A stretch of 64,000 nt of DNA. It comes from Camarhynchus parvulus (Eukaryota > Chordata > Aves > Passeriformes > Thraupidae). The stretch lies in NCBI RefSeq assembly GCF_901933205.1, contig NC_044571.1, positions 10,393,420 to 10,457,419 on the forward strand. Reading direction: 5' to 3'. Below are positions 26,903 to 37,707 of the stretch, in pieces. Under the pieces are notes generated by a model, which was not told the DNA's origin, did not search any database, and worked only from the letters and a program-made list of their open reading frames with translations. The position numbers and the translations under genes were made by a program. Positions within the stretch are counted from its first letter, which is position 1. Each line of letters opens with the position of its first letter.

Positions 26903-29150
26903 CAGTAGCTGTTTGCTTGTGGTAGCAGCTCTCTACTGCTGCAAACTGTCAGTTTATGCGTATATCTTTTCTGTGGTTATGGTGAATCCAAACTCATCTT
27001 AAAAAATAACTGTTTGTTTCAGTTAGTAAAAAAACTGGAAGTGGACCAGAAGGTGCAGTAACAAAGGAAGTAGAAGGATTGGGATGGCAGCTGAAATACT
27101 GTGGAGGTAGACTGGGACTGGGATTTAGGGAGGAATTGTAAATTGACTGCCTTAGATGTAGGAAATCTGAGTTGATAGCTCAGCAGATTGTGGCACAAAG
27201 ATGTGAAGTCATCTCTTACCAGCATAATGAAGAGACTGGGAAAATGGGAGGGGAAGAGGAGTTGAGGGAAGGTGTGTTGTGTGAGAAACTGATCCACAGA
27301 GAGGAAATTAATGCTGTAAGTCAGTGTCACAGCACCCAAGGTAGCCCCTACCTAAGTCTGATGGGAGGTCTGTGAAAGTAAGCTTTGCTTTCAGAGTTAA
27401 TGAAGATGGGGAAATGCTTTGGAGTGATCAGCTGGGATCTAGAGAATACACTGGAAAGTTGTTCCATGGTCAGCAAAGTACCTAAAATTCATGTCCTCTG
27501 CTGCTGCATCTTCTATAAAAGCCTCTTCTTATGACTCCCTCCACTACTCTTCCGAACTGAAGTCAGCTTGTTAGGAATATGTTCTTTTGTTATCAGTGGC
27601 TTAATTCAGAGCCCATACCAGCTGGAGCATGAATTGTTTTCCAGAAAACGTATATTTCTCTTAAGACTGGTTTTCCGGACTGACGTACAAAATTGCTATA
27701 TGTTCATACAAATTTTACCGTTTCTATTTGCTAAATTATTTATTTATGGTTTTTTAAACATTTTATTATCCATGAAACTGTTTTGTCCTTTATAAGAGCT
27801 TTTTCTCTCCCTTCACTCTCCTGATGTGCCTTCCAGATGTGATTTCCATATCCCTCTCAGCTGCAAGCTGTCATCATCCCTTGATGTTCTCTGCTTGAGG
27901 CCCATTCAAACACATTCAGGTGAAATGGAAGTTACCAGCAATGGCAGTCATATTTTGTTGTATTCTCATGCTGAATTCTGCTCATGGTTAGTGAGTGGGC
28001 CAATACAGCGGTTTCAGACTAATTCACTAACAGCTCTACATGAAAGGACTAAATTTCTCATTTGAGAATTCGAGATGTCCAGTGTACTCCACTGAAGCAA
28101 AAAGACTAAAGAAATGCAAAAATAGATATAGAACATGATTTTTTAAAAACTAAAGCTTTTATTTATTTAAATAATATTATCTTTTATCATCTCTTATTTA
28201 AAATTAGAAAGGATAGTGCAATAAAAATTAAATTATTCCATTGTAGTTAAAAGTTGACATTCATTAGCAGCATCATAATGGTTTGAGGTACTGTATTTGG
28301 AACTCAGTTTTTATTTTTCTCTTTTAAGTGGCTTAATGAAAAACTGACTCCATTTTTTAAGAACTGGATGTCAAGAGAAATGCTCACTTTTCAGTTTGTG
28401 ACTAATTAATTAATATTCAATAGCTTATGCTCTGCTCAGTTGCCACTGTGCTCAAAAACTCATAAAGATTCTATAGCAGATTATATGTGAATAAGTTGTG
28501 TTAAATAGTGATCAGCATGGGTTTCTCTTTTCACTTCTGTGACCTTTATAAAGTCTGTATATTTTCTCTAGGTGTTTAGCACTTGTTGAGGTTTTAGCAG
28601 CTTTGTGGGTGCAGTAAGATTTGTGGTCTTTCTGCTGTTATCTCAGACATGACTTAGTGATTGTGAACAGAATTTTTTTAAGACAAAAAAAAAGTTAGAA
28701 ATACTAACTCACAATTCTAAGAAAAATACAATACTCGGGATACTCACCATAATTCTGAATTGTGAGACCTCGTAAAAATATCAGAGAGTATAAGGCTATA
28801 ATAGATTTTAGAGAGTGTACTATAATCCTGAGATTGCAGAGCTGCTTTCTTCTGCAACCTTGATATCTATTGGGTATTTTCTGAAAACAACCCATTTAAT
28901 TTAGCTGTTTGCAAGCCACATAATATATTATTAACTTTGAATGTTATCATATTGATTTATTATGTTAGTTTTCCCTTAAATAAAAATCAAACAAATAAGT
29001 TGAGAGTGTGCCTCCCATTCTTTTAACAAAAGACCTTTTTTTTGACTCTTTTTAGACTGTGGGATTTGTAAATTTTGATTTTTTGAGTTTACAATATTAA
29101 ACAGTGCAATAAAGCTTTGAGATGCACAGAGGGGTTTTGTGTGTGGTTTT

Positions 29151-29194
29151 AATTACTTCACATAGCTACTATGGAGTAGTTATGTGAAGTAATT
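29151..29194. other. Near-perfect hairpin, 20-bp arms, 4-base loop
   Basis: The left arm at 29151-29170 (AATTACTTCACATAGCTACT) and the right arm at 29175-29194 pair at 19 of 20 positions. The single mismatch would be a G-U pair in RNA on one strand. The loop is ATGG. The stem does not extend beyond the arms. It is too short (44 nt) for a normal miRNA precursor and carries no recognised transposon ends. It could be a palindrome-forming mutation product or a remnant of a small inverted-repeat element. Confidence 0.9.
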
Positions 29195-30506
29195 ATAGTT
29201 TCATATTAACAAGTGTTCATAAATTACATATATAATGTAAGTCATCTGCAAACTGAAGACTTAGGTGAGGTTCAAATAAGGAAGGGATGGTCAGCTTGGA
29301 GTTTAAAAAAATGTTTTTCTCTACTACAGTGATGTCATGTAGCAGAGTGTGCAGCTAGTACATAATCTGAATATCAAGTTTAGGAAGGTGTCAGTCTGGT
29401 GTCACTGACTGACCTGGAAACCAGATCATACCTGGCCTAGCACAGTCATAGGGCTCTGAAAAACACCTGCCATGTTCTGCTTGTGAGCTCTTGTTCTTAT
29501 GGGAAGAAGGAGCTCTGGGTCTTAGGAGTATTTTGATAAGCTGATTAAAGAGCTATGATAGTTGACAACAATAACATTAAAGTGATGTATCTGCAAATGT
29601 AGTAGTTGAGATCTGAAAAACCCTCTGGCATCTCATATTTGAAAAGTTTAAAACTGAACCCCTGTTATTCTTGGTAATGCTCACAAGAACAACAGAGAGT
29701 TGATATGAGTATAGGGATCAAACTCCCTCAACATACTTTTTGTAGATTAACCTATGAGATGTAAATACCAGCACAACCTCCAGAAGAGAAATAACATCCC
29801 TATACAGATCACAAACCCTCATATGTGTTGTCAAAGTAACTGTGAGATTACAAATGTTGCTGTTTTGACCTATAATAAGTCCTGAGACTATGACGAACTC
29901 ACTTATAATATGCCTCAAAATGTAATCACAATAAATGTGACAGATTATTATTTATTACAGAGCTTTTTCTCACTCTCATGTAACCATAGAAGAGTATATA
30001 CACATGTCACTTTTAAGCGCTGAGATGTAAGCACCCTAAGGAAAACAAGCAGAAAATATTTGTGTGTCAAAGCAATAATCACTACTTTTGAAGGTACATG
30101 AGGCCACAAGACAATATTTTATTTTTTATAGGTGTAACAGCAATTTCTTACTCTTCTCCAAAAAGCAGGGCCTGCATCTGTGCTATGTTTCCACCAAAAT
30201 ATCCCGAGAGCAGCAACAGATGGGAGAGAGATGTTCACTTCATGAGCATCATTGAAGGAATGGTTTGTTACTAGTTTGAAATAACTATATTAAGACTTCT
30301 GGATAGCCCTCTATGTCTTTAAGTGAGACAGAATTCAGTATCTTTGATCAATTTTTTTTTTTTTATTCCAAGTGGCTGTGCCAGTCCTACTAAATTAGGT
30401 TCCTTAAAAATTTGTGGTTTGCAAATGAAACTCAGCAAGTGGTAAACAAATAGAATATTGGAATATAATATATATATAATAATGGAATCTTATTGAAAAA
30501 AAATTC

Positions 30507-31440
30507 AGTCACCAAGGTGAGCAGCTCTGGTACTGACACAATCCACAGCAGAACACCCTGGTGTCTGCCCCACCTCCTGAGGTGCCCTGGCATAATCATT
30601 ATGAGGCTCTGCAAATGGAGGTGAGGGATAACCAGGACAATGCTTCATCCAGCATTGAGGTTGTCAGTGTATCCTGTGCCCAAACTCCTTCCATAAAGGA
30701 AAAAAAGAGAGGTACTTGTCGTTGGAAACTCACTTCTGATGGGGAAGAGAAGGTCTAAAATGCAGACACTGCCTACTTTGTGGGGAAGTCTGTTGGTTCT
30801 CTAGGGCTGGGATACACATAAGAACAATTCCTACCCTGGAGCAGCCCTCAGATTACTATCCATTATTGATGTTTCAGGTAGGCAGTGATAAAACTGCAAC
30901 AAAAAATCCAAGGGCAATCAAGAGACACTTCAGGTGTTTGAGATTACTAAGAAGGGGATTAGGGGCACAAGAAATGTTTTCCTCTATCCTTTCAGGCACA
31001 GGGAACGAGGGAAGAAACAGCAGATCAATACCTGGCTCCAAGCCAGGTGTCACCAGTAGAATTTTGGATTTTTGATCATGTGTCAGTTTACACAACACTG
31101 AGCCTTCTGGCAACAGATGGGTATGCCTGTCTCAAATGGGGAAAAGGATCTTTGTGCAGAAGATAGCAGGACTCAATGAAAGAGCTTTAAATGGGTTTTG
31201 AATGGGGAAATGGATAAACCAGGCTCACTAGAAAAAGGCTGGGTGCATCACAATTATATTTCAATGTAGAAGTGAGGTGCTTTGATCTGCCATCTCCATG
31301 GAGGTAGGGGATAGAGAGTCATCCAACAGCAGAGATGGAATGGTTCCTGATGCGTTAGAAACTGTGGAAAAGCCCAAAAGGATCACATGAGAATTAAGGC
31401 TTCTCCCCCACAAAAGGGGGATATTTGCCAGAGTCTGCTA
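30507..31440 (+). mobile_element. CR1 LINE fragment: ORF1 C-terminal part and ORF1-ORF2 spacer
   Basis: Two plus-strand open segments match the CR1 ORF1 layout. The first, 30561-30758, includes PEVPWHNHYEALQ, a phrase typical of avian CR1 ORF1 upstream of the esterase-like domain. The second, 30866-31075, begins FQVGSDKTATKNPRAIKRHF, which fits the SGNH/GDSL-esterase-like C-terminal domain of CR1 ORF1; this domain is associated with RNA or lipid binding in CR1-type LINEs. The two segments are in different frames and separated by stops, so the ORF is broken. The sequence continues to about 31440 with words resembling the ORF1-ORF2 spacer, such as AACTAAGGCTTCTC-like sequence near 31393. No ORF2 or CR1 3' tail follows, which is unusual because CR1 copies normally keep the 3' end. 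The family call rests on remembered CR1 ORF1 features. Confidence 0.8.
30561..31113 (+). pseudogene. Decayed CR1 ORF1 (esterase-like domain region)
   Basis: This is the coding remnant inside the CR1 fragment. A 65-codon segment (30561-30758) carries the linker region with the PEVPWHNHYEALQ phrase, and a 69-codon segment (30866-31075) carries the N-terminal half of the esterase-like domain. The domain appears to continue in another frame past the stop at 31076, into sequence around CTTCTGGCAACAGATGG near 31104. At least one frameshift and more than one in-frame stop show that no functional protein is made. Nothing in the neighbourhood suggests exaptation as a host exon. Confidence 0.7.
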
Positions 31441-32919
31441 TTCTAAGAGAAGGAACTAAGTTGATGTAAATAATTTAAACTCAACCCAGCTGTAATACCT
31501 GAGATTATTCACAAAGGTTTTTCAGGATACAAGGAAAACAAAGCAGCATAGTTATCACTCTGTAATGAGAGCTAAAACAGCAAAAAAGGGTTCTCTCACC
31601 ATGTATTTTGGTATGATGAATTGGAGTAGGAAGCATTGTCTTTGTAGCACTGTCTTTGTATTATTATTATTATTAGGAGTCTTGTCTATATAAAGGACAT
31701 CAGTTACAATCATCACAATGCTGACTAGCATTTTCATGAGCAAGAGATCACAAATTTGAGAAGACACCATTCTTACCCCTGCTAAGATGTCTCTGTGAAT
31801 AACATGGAATAAAAGCAAAGTACTTGCTATTATTTCAGTAATATTTGGGAAAAGCAGTAAGTGTGATTCTGGAGCCAAATAAACTCATGTGTGCTGAACA
31901 AGCTACACACAAAGATAAATGCTCTTTATAGAAAAGCTGTGACAAAAGCACTCCACTATTTCAGGTTTTGGTGAATTTTTGCAACTCAAGTGCAGTTGGT
32001 GTTATGTTTAAAGGCTTTTTGCAAACCATGGCCGAAGAGAACAAAAATTAAATGTATCAATATTATGACTCTTTACAACACACAAGAATATCCTGAACAT
32101 CCAGTCTTTAGCTTGTGATAGTTAACAAGTTTCTCTAAAATTGAAATAAGTATCTTCTGTTGTAACCAGTAGAGGTCTTTTTCATGTTGACTAAAACAGC
32201 TGAATTCCAAAATTGAATTACTGAATTGTAAAAGATTTCCAATGTAATAATATTAAGGATTTAACCACTCTATCAGACATTCTTGCAGGCTTTACAATCT
32301 TTTTACAGCATTTGTGTAATTATTTATTATGTAAACATGCTGCAAGTTGTATAATTATAAAATATTCTTTTTCTTTAATTTACATTTCTAGTTTTTATTG
32401 AATTTTTTCTTGCAATTTAATTGAATGTACCATAAACAGCAGTGGCTGGATGTTTGAGCTCAGTTTAAGTTTTCTCCATTTTCATTATGTCACAGTGATT
32501 TCTGTTTCACAGGACTTTAGGACTTTGCTTTCTTTCGCCATGTGTAAAAATTTTAAGTCAACCATTTTGACAGAAATACTCTGCCTGTAAGTAAAAATAA
32601 AAACATGACCCAGCAATCTTTATTTATTTTATCAGTCATACATTGCAGAACAGAGCTTGATAACAGAATGCGATAAGCTTGATGTTAAGAAATCTATATT
32701 GAATAGGAAATATTACTAAAAATTAATTTCTAACATCAATCTCTTTAAGCCCATAGTATGTAAACTTCTTTCCTATTTTCCTGAAATCAATACAAATTCA
32801 TGTTATATTCTGGTAGAAAGCTTACCGCTTAATAAGGGTACACTTGCTTTTCCAATTTAACTCTGCCTTTTTTTTTATTTTATTTTTTATTTTTTTTTCC
32901 CCTGTGTACTTTTTTCCAA
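31441..32919. other. AT-rich single-copy DNA
   Basis: No gene was recognised. An ATT trinucleotide run (about 5-6 units) lies at 31659-31676. The stretch 32270-32480 is rich in TAAT/ATTA words and looks little disturbed by simple repeats, so it is a weak candidate for a conserved noncoding element, which can be tested only by alignment. Confidence 0.5.
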
Positions 32920-33068
32920 GTCTAGAATCAGCATAATTTAGGTTGGAAACTTCCTCTGGAGGTCAGTCTGTCCAACCTCCTGCTCACAGCAGGACCTACC
33001 TCAAAGTTGGATCTAACTTCAAAGTTGGATCCTCCTGCTTGGGGTCATATCCATCAAAATTTTGAATA
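32920..33068 (-). mobile_element. Short CR1 LINE 3' end fragment
   Basis: The plus strand reads TTTAGGTTGGAAACTTCC, CTGGAGGTCAGTCTGTCC and CCTCCTGCTCACAGCAGG, the reverse complement of the CR1 3' UTR end, so the element lies on the minus strand. About 150 bases remain. It loses similarity after TTTTGAATATAC near 33068. An 18-bp-period duplication of TCAAAGTTGGATC at 33001-33013 and 33019-33031 interrupts the usual UTR. It belongs to a different CR1 subfamily from the 14 kb and 43 kb copies, judging by the CTGGAGGTC and GCTCAxAGCAGG wording. Confidence 0.85.
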
Positions 33069-36000
33069 TACAAAGGATTTTTAATGGAATTTTCTTCTTT
33101 ACTTTCCAAGGATGAGTTTTGCTTTAGTTTAGAACAATACTTTTTGTTGTTCCTTTTATTTTTTTGTGGAAATTTTTGGGAGTTTTTGGATAGATAATTT
33201 CTTAGGTCAGCCAAGTCTGCAAGAAGTTGTTTTGTTTTTTTTTATTCTATAGTTTATACTGAAATCACCCTAGGCAAAGGTTTGATTAGATTTATTTTGG
33301 TGACTGCAAGTGAAACAAAAAATGTGGAAGTAATGAGTTTCAGTTACTGCAGTTGTGGTCAGTTTTTATATAAAAGCTAGAAGTGGAATTATCTCTGCTT
33401 CAACATGTTGGACAATATAATTTTTGCAGTCAGCTAAAATAGCAGCAAAAGGCCTTAACGTGTTGGTAAAAGTTTCACAGAAAATGCATTTACTAATTTA
33501 TAATTTGCTTAATTCCATGAACAATTAATGAAATGCTGAGACTGAATAAAATTAATGAACCTGCTGAATATCAACTGTGTTTTAAAGCAGAGGATGTGCT
33601 AATTTAATATCAAAACCAGAAATGAAAAAAGTTTAGCTTTGCCTTCCTATTTTTCTAAAACACAGCAATTGAGCAGCAGGTACTTCAATGACAACTTTAG
33701 GTCTTAATTTAGCTTAGTTATCATCATACACTATTCATTAATTCGTTGAAGATAAAAGATTTCAACATTTTAACTTAATTTCCCAATAAATATCACTGTG
33801 CTCTTAAAAGATGATCTATTTTTGTCTAATTATCTTTGTCTAATTTTTGTTTCTAATTGCAGTGATACATGTTGTCTCCTACACTTAGTGTTATCAGTTA
33901 AAAAACCTTTGAGAAAAATACTCGATACTTAGCAAGAAGGACAAAGGATTTTTATGTCTTCACTATGTCATGACTGGTTTTAATACTGGGATTTCTGAGA
34001 CTCCAGCATGTCTTGCTGCCAAGATATCTTTTATTCAAAATACAGATAGCTCATGGCCTTGTGCTTTCACTGCAGTGTCTGAGCATGTCTTTCCACTCAA
34101 CCAGAAAACAACATGCTAAGGTCATAGATTTAGAATACATTCTAAAGTTTCTTTCTTGACATTCTTCACAGCCTTGAATAAATTTATTCTATGTATGTAA
34201 TATACTTCCTCCTATTGTATTTTTGTTGCTATTTATCCTAAAGTCTGGGTCAAATTACGTTGTCCAAAACATTGAATGCTCTCAAAATTGTTTTTAGGAA
34301 TTCTTCTTCCTAGTCAGTTTTCTTCTATTTTTTTTTTCTGCCTTTTTAATCTCTGTGTTGAAGTCTAAGATTATTAAATTGGTTGATGAATCTGTATGAA
34401 AGTAACAAAAATTGGAGTGGTAAATATTCTAACTAAAGGTATTTTAACTTTTTGCAAGGTTTTTTTGGCATAATTCCTCTGTAGAAATAGGCTGATGATA
34501 TAGGGGCTGGAAAAATTGACTAGAAGGTGAGTGGGAAACTGAAATGGCTAGGTCTAAGTATTGAGATTAATGAAGACTAACAAAGAGTCTCTTTGAATCA
34601 AAGGCAAATGTTGGAAGAAAGTTTTATTTATTTTCTCCAGTTTTGATCCTTAACATTTCATAATTTCTGATTAAAAGTATGAAAATTGTGTCTTGGCCAC
34701 TCTTATGCTGAATGCTTCAGTTAGTATGTGCATTGATTACAGAAGTTTTGACAAAATTGTTTTGGAAAGAATATTTCGGCAGTCAGATAAACTACAATGT
34801 GAGTTTTGGATTGGGTTTGTTTGGTTTTTTTATTTTCCTCACAAAAAACACAGAAAATTTGGCTTGGCATACTGAATATATGTGGAGTCATGTAGAAGTT
34901 CTAGTATCTAATTCAGTATATTTTTTTTTTGCAGTCTATCTAGAGAAGTAAAATTATCATACTTCCTTTTAGCCCCTTTCCTCCTCCTGAATAAATTGAG
35001 AAGTTTCTCGATGAATCAATAATTTGAAAAACATATTCTACTGTTTATTGAGGGAAAACTTCAGCATTTGTTTTCATGCACTCATGTTTGAAAATTTTCT
35101 TGGGAGTCATAAGACCTATACTTGAAAATTCTAAATAATTACTTCTTTCTACTTCCTCCTTCATTGATTATTTATCCACAGTTTTCTGAAGAGAAGTTTG
35201 AAAATCTGCGAGTGGCAGTAAATTAGAGCAAAATCCCTGTCATTTCTGTTCTGTTGTAAAAATTAAAAGAATTGAATATTTGAGGTGATTATCTGTGTAA
35301 AAATCTTCTTTACCAAGGACAAAAGATTCAGTTTTCAAAGTAACCCTAAATTATTCTTGAACCATTTTTCATGTGAAAAGCCCAGCATTATTTGGAGTAG
35401 GACCTTAGGACACTGTCATGTATTTCATAACAAAGGAAAAGTTATTGTGATGATGTAGTTACACACTGTTTGATTAATGCTTTTATTCTGTGAAATTTGG
35501 TAGGCAACAGGTTGGGGTTTTTCTGAAGAGTTTCTTCAGCTTAACTGGAACTAAATGGTCACATAAAGCATAAATATTTTTTTGCTACATTTATGTCCTA
35601 TGTCTGTTTTATCTCTGCACTGCAAAATGCGTCCTTTAATACTTTCTGATAGAATTCAGAAGACATTTTAAGCCAATGTTTAAATGTGTTTAGTTTCAGT
35701 TGAAAAAGACTCTCAGATACAGGAATAGAGTGGTAAATTTTGGAAAAATGGAAAGGAATCATTTAAAGGTTTTTTTGGTTTTTTTAACAATGAGTCATTG
35801 TTAAAATTTGCAGTAATTTTACTGGGAACCCTTGCTAGGAAATGCTAAACAGTTGGGTAAAGACATTTCAACATTTGAAACAAGTAGTGATAGTAAAGCA
35901 TAGTCAACTGACCTGTGCTTGGAGATATAAAACATTCCAAATAGAAAAATATACATGTTTGAGATGTGAATGTAAAAGGTTATTTGATAATTTACGTGCA

Positions 36001-36164
36001 ACTAAAGTCTGGTCAGAAGTAACATCCAGTTAGTGCTTTACAGAAGAAATGAATCTTCATTTACATTAGTAATAAGCAATGCCTTAAAATGTAGTAAAAG
36101 AACAGAATTTATTGCGCTGAATGCTGATACATCAAAGAGTGTAGATGTGGGTCCCCTGAACATT

Positions 36165-36189
<25 letters not shown>
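36165..36189. repeat. (TA)n microsatellite
   Basis: About twelve uninterrupted TA units. Likely length-polymorphic. Confidence 0.93.
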
Positions 36190-36195
<6 letters not shown>

Positions 36196-37510
36196 TTAAT
36201 TTCTAAATGAAAGCTTGTATTTTATGTCCAATGACTGTAACTGCATAGATACACATAGTTGAGGATGAGGTGGGGAGAATATGATAACCAGACACTACAC
36301 AGCACCTGAGCCAAGAGAGAATATGGGGATCCGAAATAAAATAACTGGAAAATAACTGGGTTTTAGCAAATATTGACTCAGGATAGCTGTATGTACATCT
36401 TAACTTTGATCTATTCTTTATCTTTAGGGTGAAATACTTTCCATTACATTCCCCTAAAACACATTGTCAGTATCTGTGCAATGCTGCATCTAATATTTTT
36501 TTTTTTTATTAAAAAGATCATACATGCAATAAGACTTTTCATTAAACAGACAGACTAGGTTGATCTGCCTTGATTTTGTTTTCAAATTACTTTGAGATAC
36601 AAACAAATTAGAGCAGTTTGAAATTCACTGTTCCGCAGTCAGCAGTAAAGAAAACAACACAAATTAAATTAACCTGATGATAGGGCTGAGTCTCGAGTTG
36701 AGATGGAATCTGTGTTTCAGTCAGTTTGGTCCCAGATAGCTTTCTTAGAATCCACAGTCACTTTTGAGGACTTTTAAAGGGTGTTTTTCAACAGGAAAAT
36801 CTGACTTGTATCTAATAACAAGTAATATGGAGTTCAAAGGAACACACTGTCATTTAGTGCTCAGTCTCAGCAAATGAGACTTTATTATCAACATCATTGT
36901 ACACCACCATTAAGGGCAGATGTTGCATGCAATTAACTGGCACCTTTCCAATTACTTTGATTCTGTGTGTGGCATGGAAATGTTACCTTCCACTCAAAAG
37001 TTCAGCTTCTCCAAAGCTTCTCTAAATAGACACTGATTCATGTGTGAGGATGGTGAAAGAATATTCTTTGACTCAGAAGTGTGTCAATGTGTGATGACTT
37101 CTATGGTTCAGATTTCTGTTCAAATATTAATGACCTATAGGAAATCTATATGTTTAAAAAAAAAGATAAACCCCATGGGTTTTGGTTTTGCATGCCTCTG
37201 CACTCCAATGTGGAATGGCACAATTTTCAGGTTAAGGATGTGAGCTCCTAGTGGCTATTGGCATAAATTAGGGGCAGCTCAATCCCTTACCCTCTATTTC
37301 ATCTTACTTTTCTATTTGTAGCACGACCATTTCTTTTCATGTTTCTCTGCTTTCCAGGCACAGTTTCTAGAATCTTTTTTAAGCAGAATTCAGACAGCTA
37401 AATGCCAGGGATGTAGGAGGTAAACATTTTACAGGAAATTAACATAAAGTAATCCATGATTATGCTGACAAAAAAGGGGATAAATAGCACTGGAATGATT
37501 TTTATTTTTA

Positions 37511-37600
37511 GGGGTGTGGGTTTTTTTGGTTTTTTTGTTTGTTTGTTTGTTTGTTTTTGTTTTTGTTTTTTTTTGTTTATTTGGGTTTTGGTTTTTTTAA
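37511..37600. repeat. T/G-rich tract with (GTTT)n core
   Basis: GGGTGTGGG followed by T runs, about five GTTT units near 37537-37556, then GTTTTT and TTTGGG units. It has the same composition and strand as the tracts near 9.4, 25.0, 26.8 and 60.8 kb. Confidence 0.9.
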
Positions 37601-37678
37601 AAAATTGCTTACCTAAGCAGGACTAATAGTGAAGTGTCAGCTTAAAATAAGTGATAATTTATTGGTATATGTAAAGAC

Positions 37679-37707
37679 CAACATCTGCAACCAATCTGCA
37701 GATGTTG
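37679..37707. other. Perfect 11-bp inverted repeat, 7-base loop
   Basis: Arms CAACATCTGCA (37679-37689) and TGCAGATGTTG (37697-37707) are exact reverse complements. Each arm contains CATCTG or CAGATG, an E-box core (CANNTG), so the structure also presents two E-boxes in mirror orientation. No further context supports a regulatory role. Confidence 0.85.

Larger units (their letters stand above)
14771..30506. other. Long single-copy AT-rich stretch, no gene recognised
   Basis: No exon or known transposon was recognised across about 15.7 kb. GC-richer patches occur at about 16360-16920, 18660-18800 and 23840-24060, with short unrecognised frames. The block contains T/G-rich tracts near 25.0-25.13 and 26.8-26.9 kb, A/C-rich tracts near 24424-24445 and 24714-24740, an AGCT cluster at 25606-25636, a 19-bp tandem duplication at 21427-21461, and a near-perfect hairpin at 29151-29194. 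Around 20100-20330 both strands are open, which is listed as a finding and not called a gene. Confidence 0.5.

Noticed and set aside
26720..27002. Phenylalanine/tryptophan-rich plus-strand frames resembling membrane segments
   Set aside because: They come from the (TTTGG)n repeat and neighbouring poly(T); hydrophobicity is a composition effect.
29151..29194. Hairpin as a microRNA precursor
   Set aside because: The whole structure is 44 nt with a 4-base loop, too short for normal Drosha/Dicer processing, and the stem does not extend further.
29151..37707. Inverted and direct repeats as a CRISPR array
   Set aside because: There is no series of regularly spaced identical repeats, and the genome is eukaryotic.
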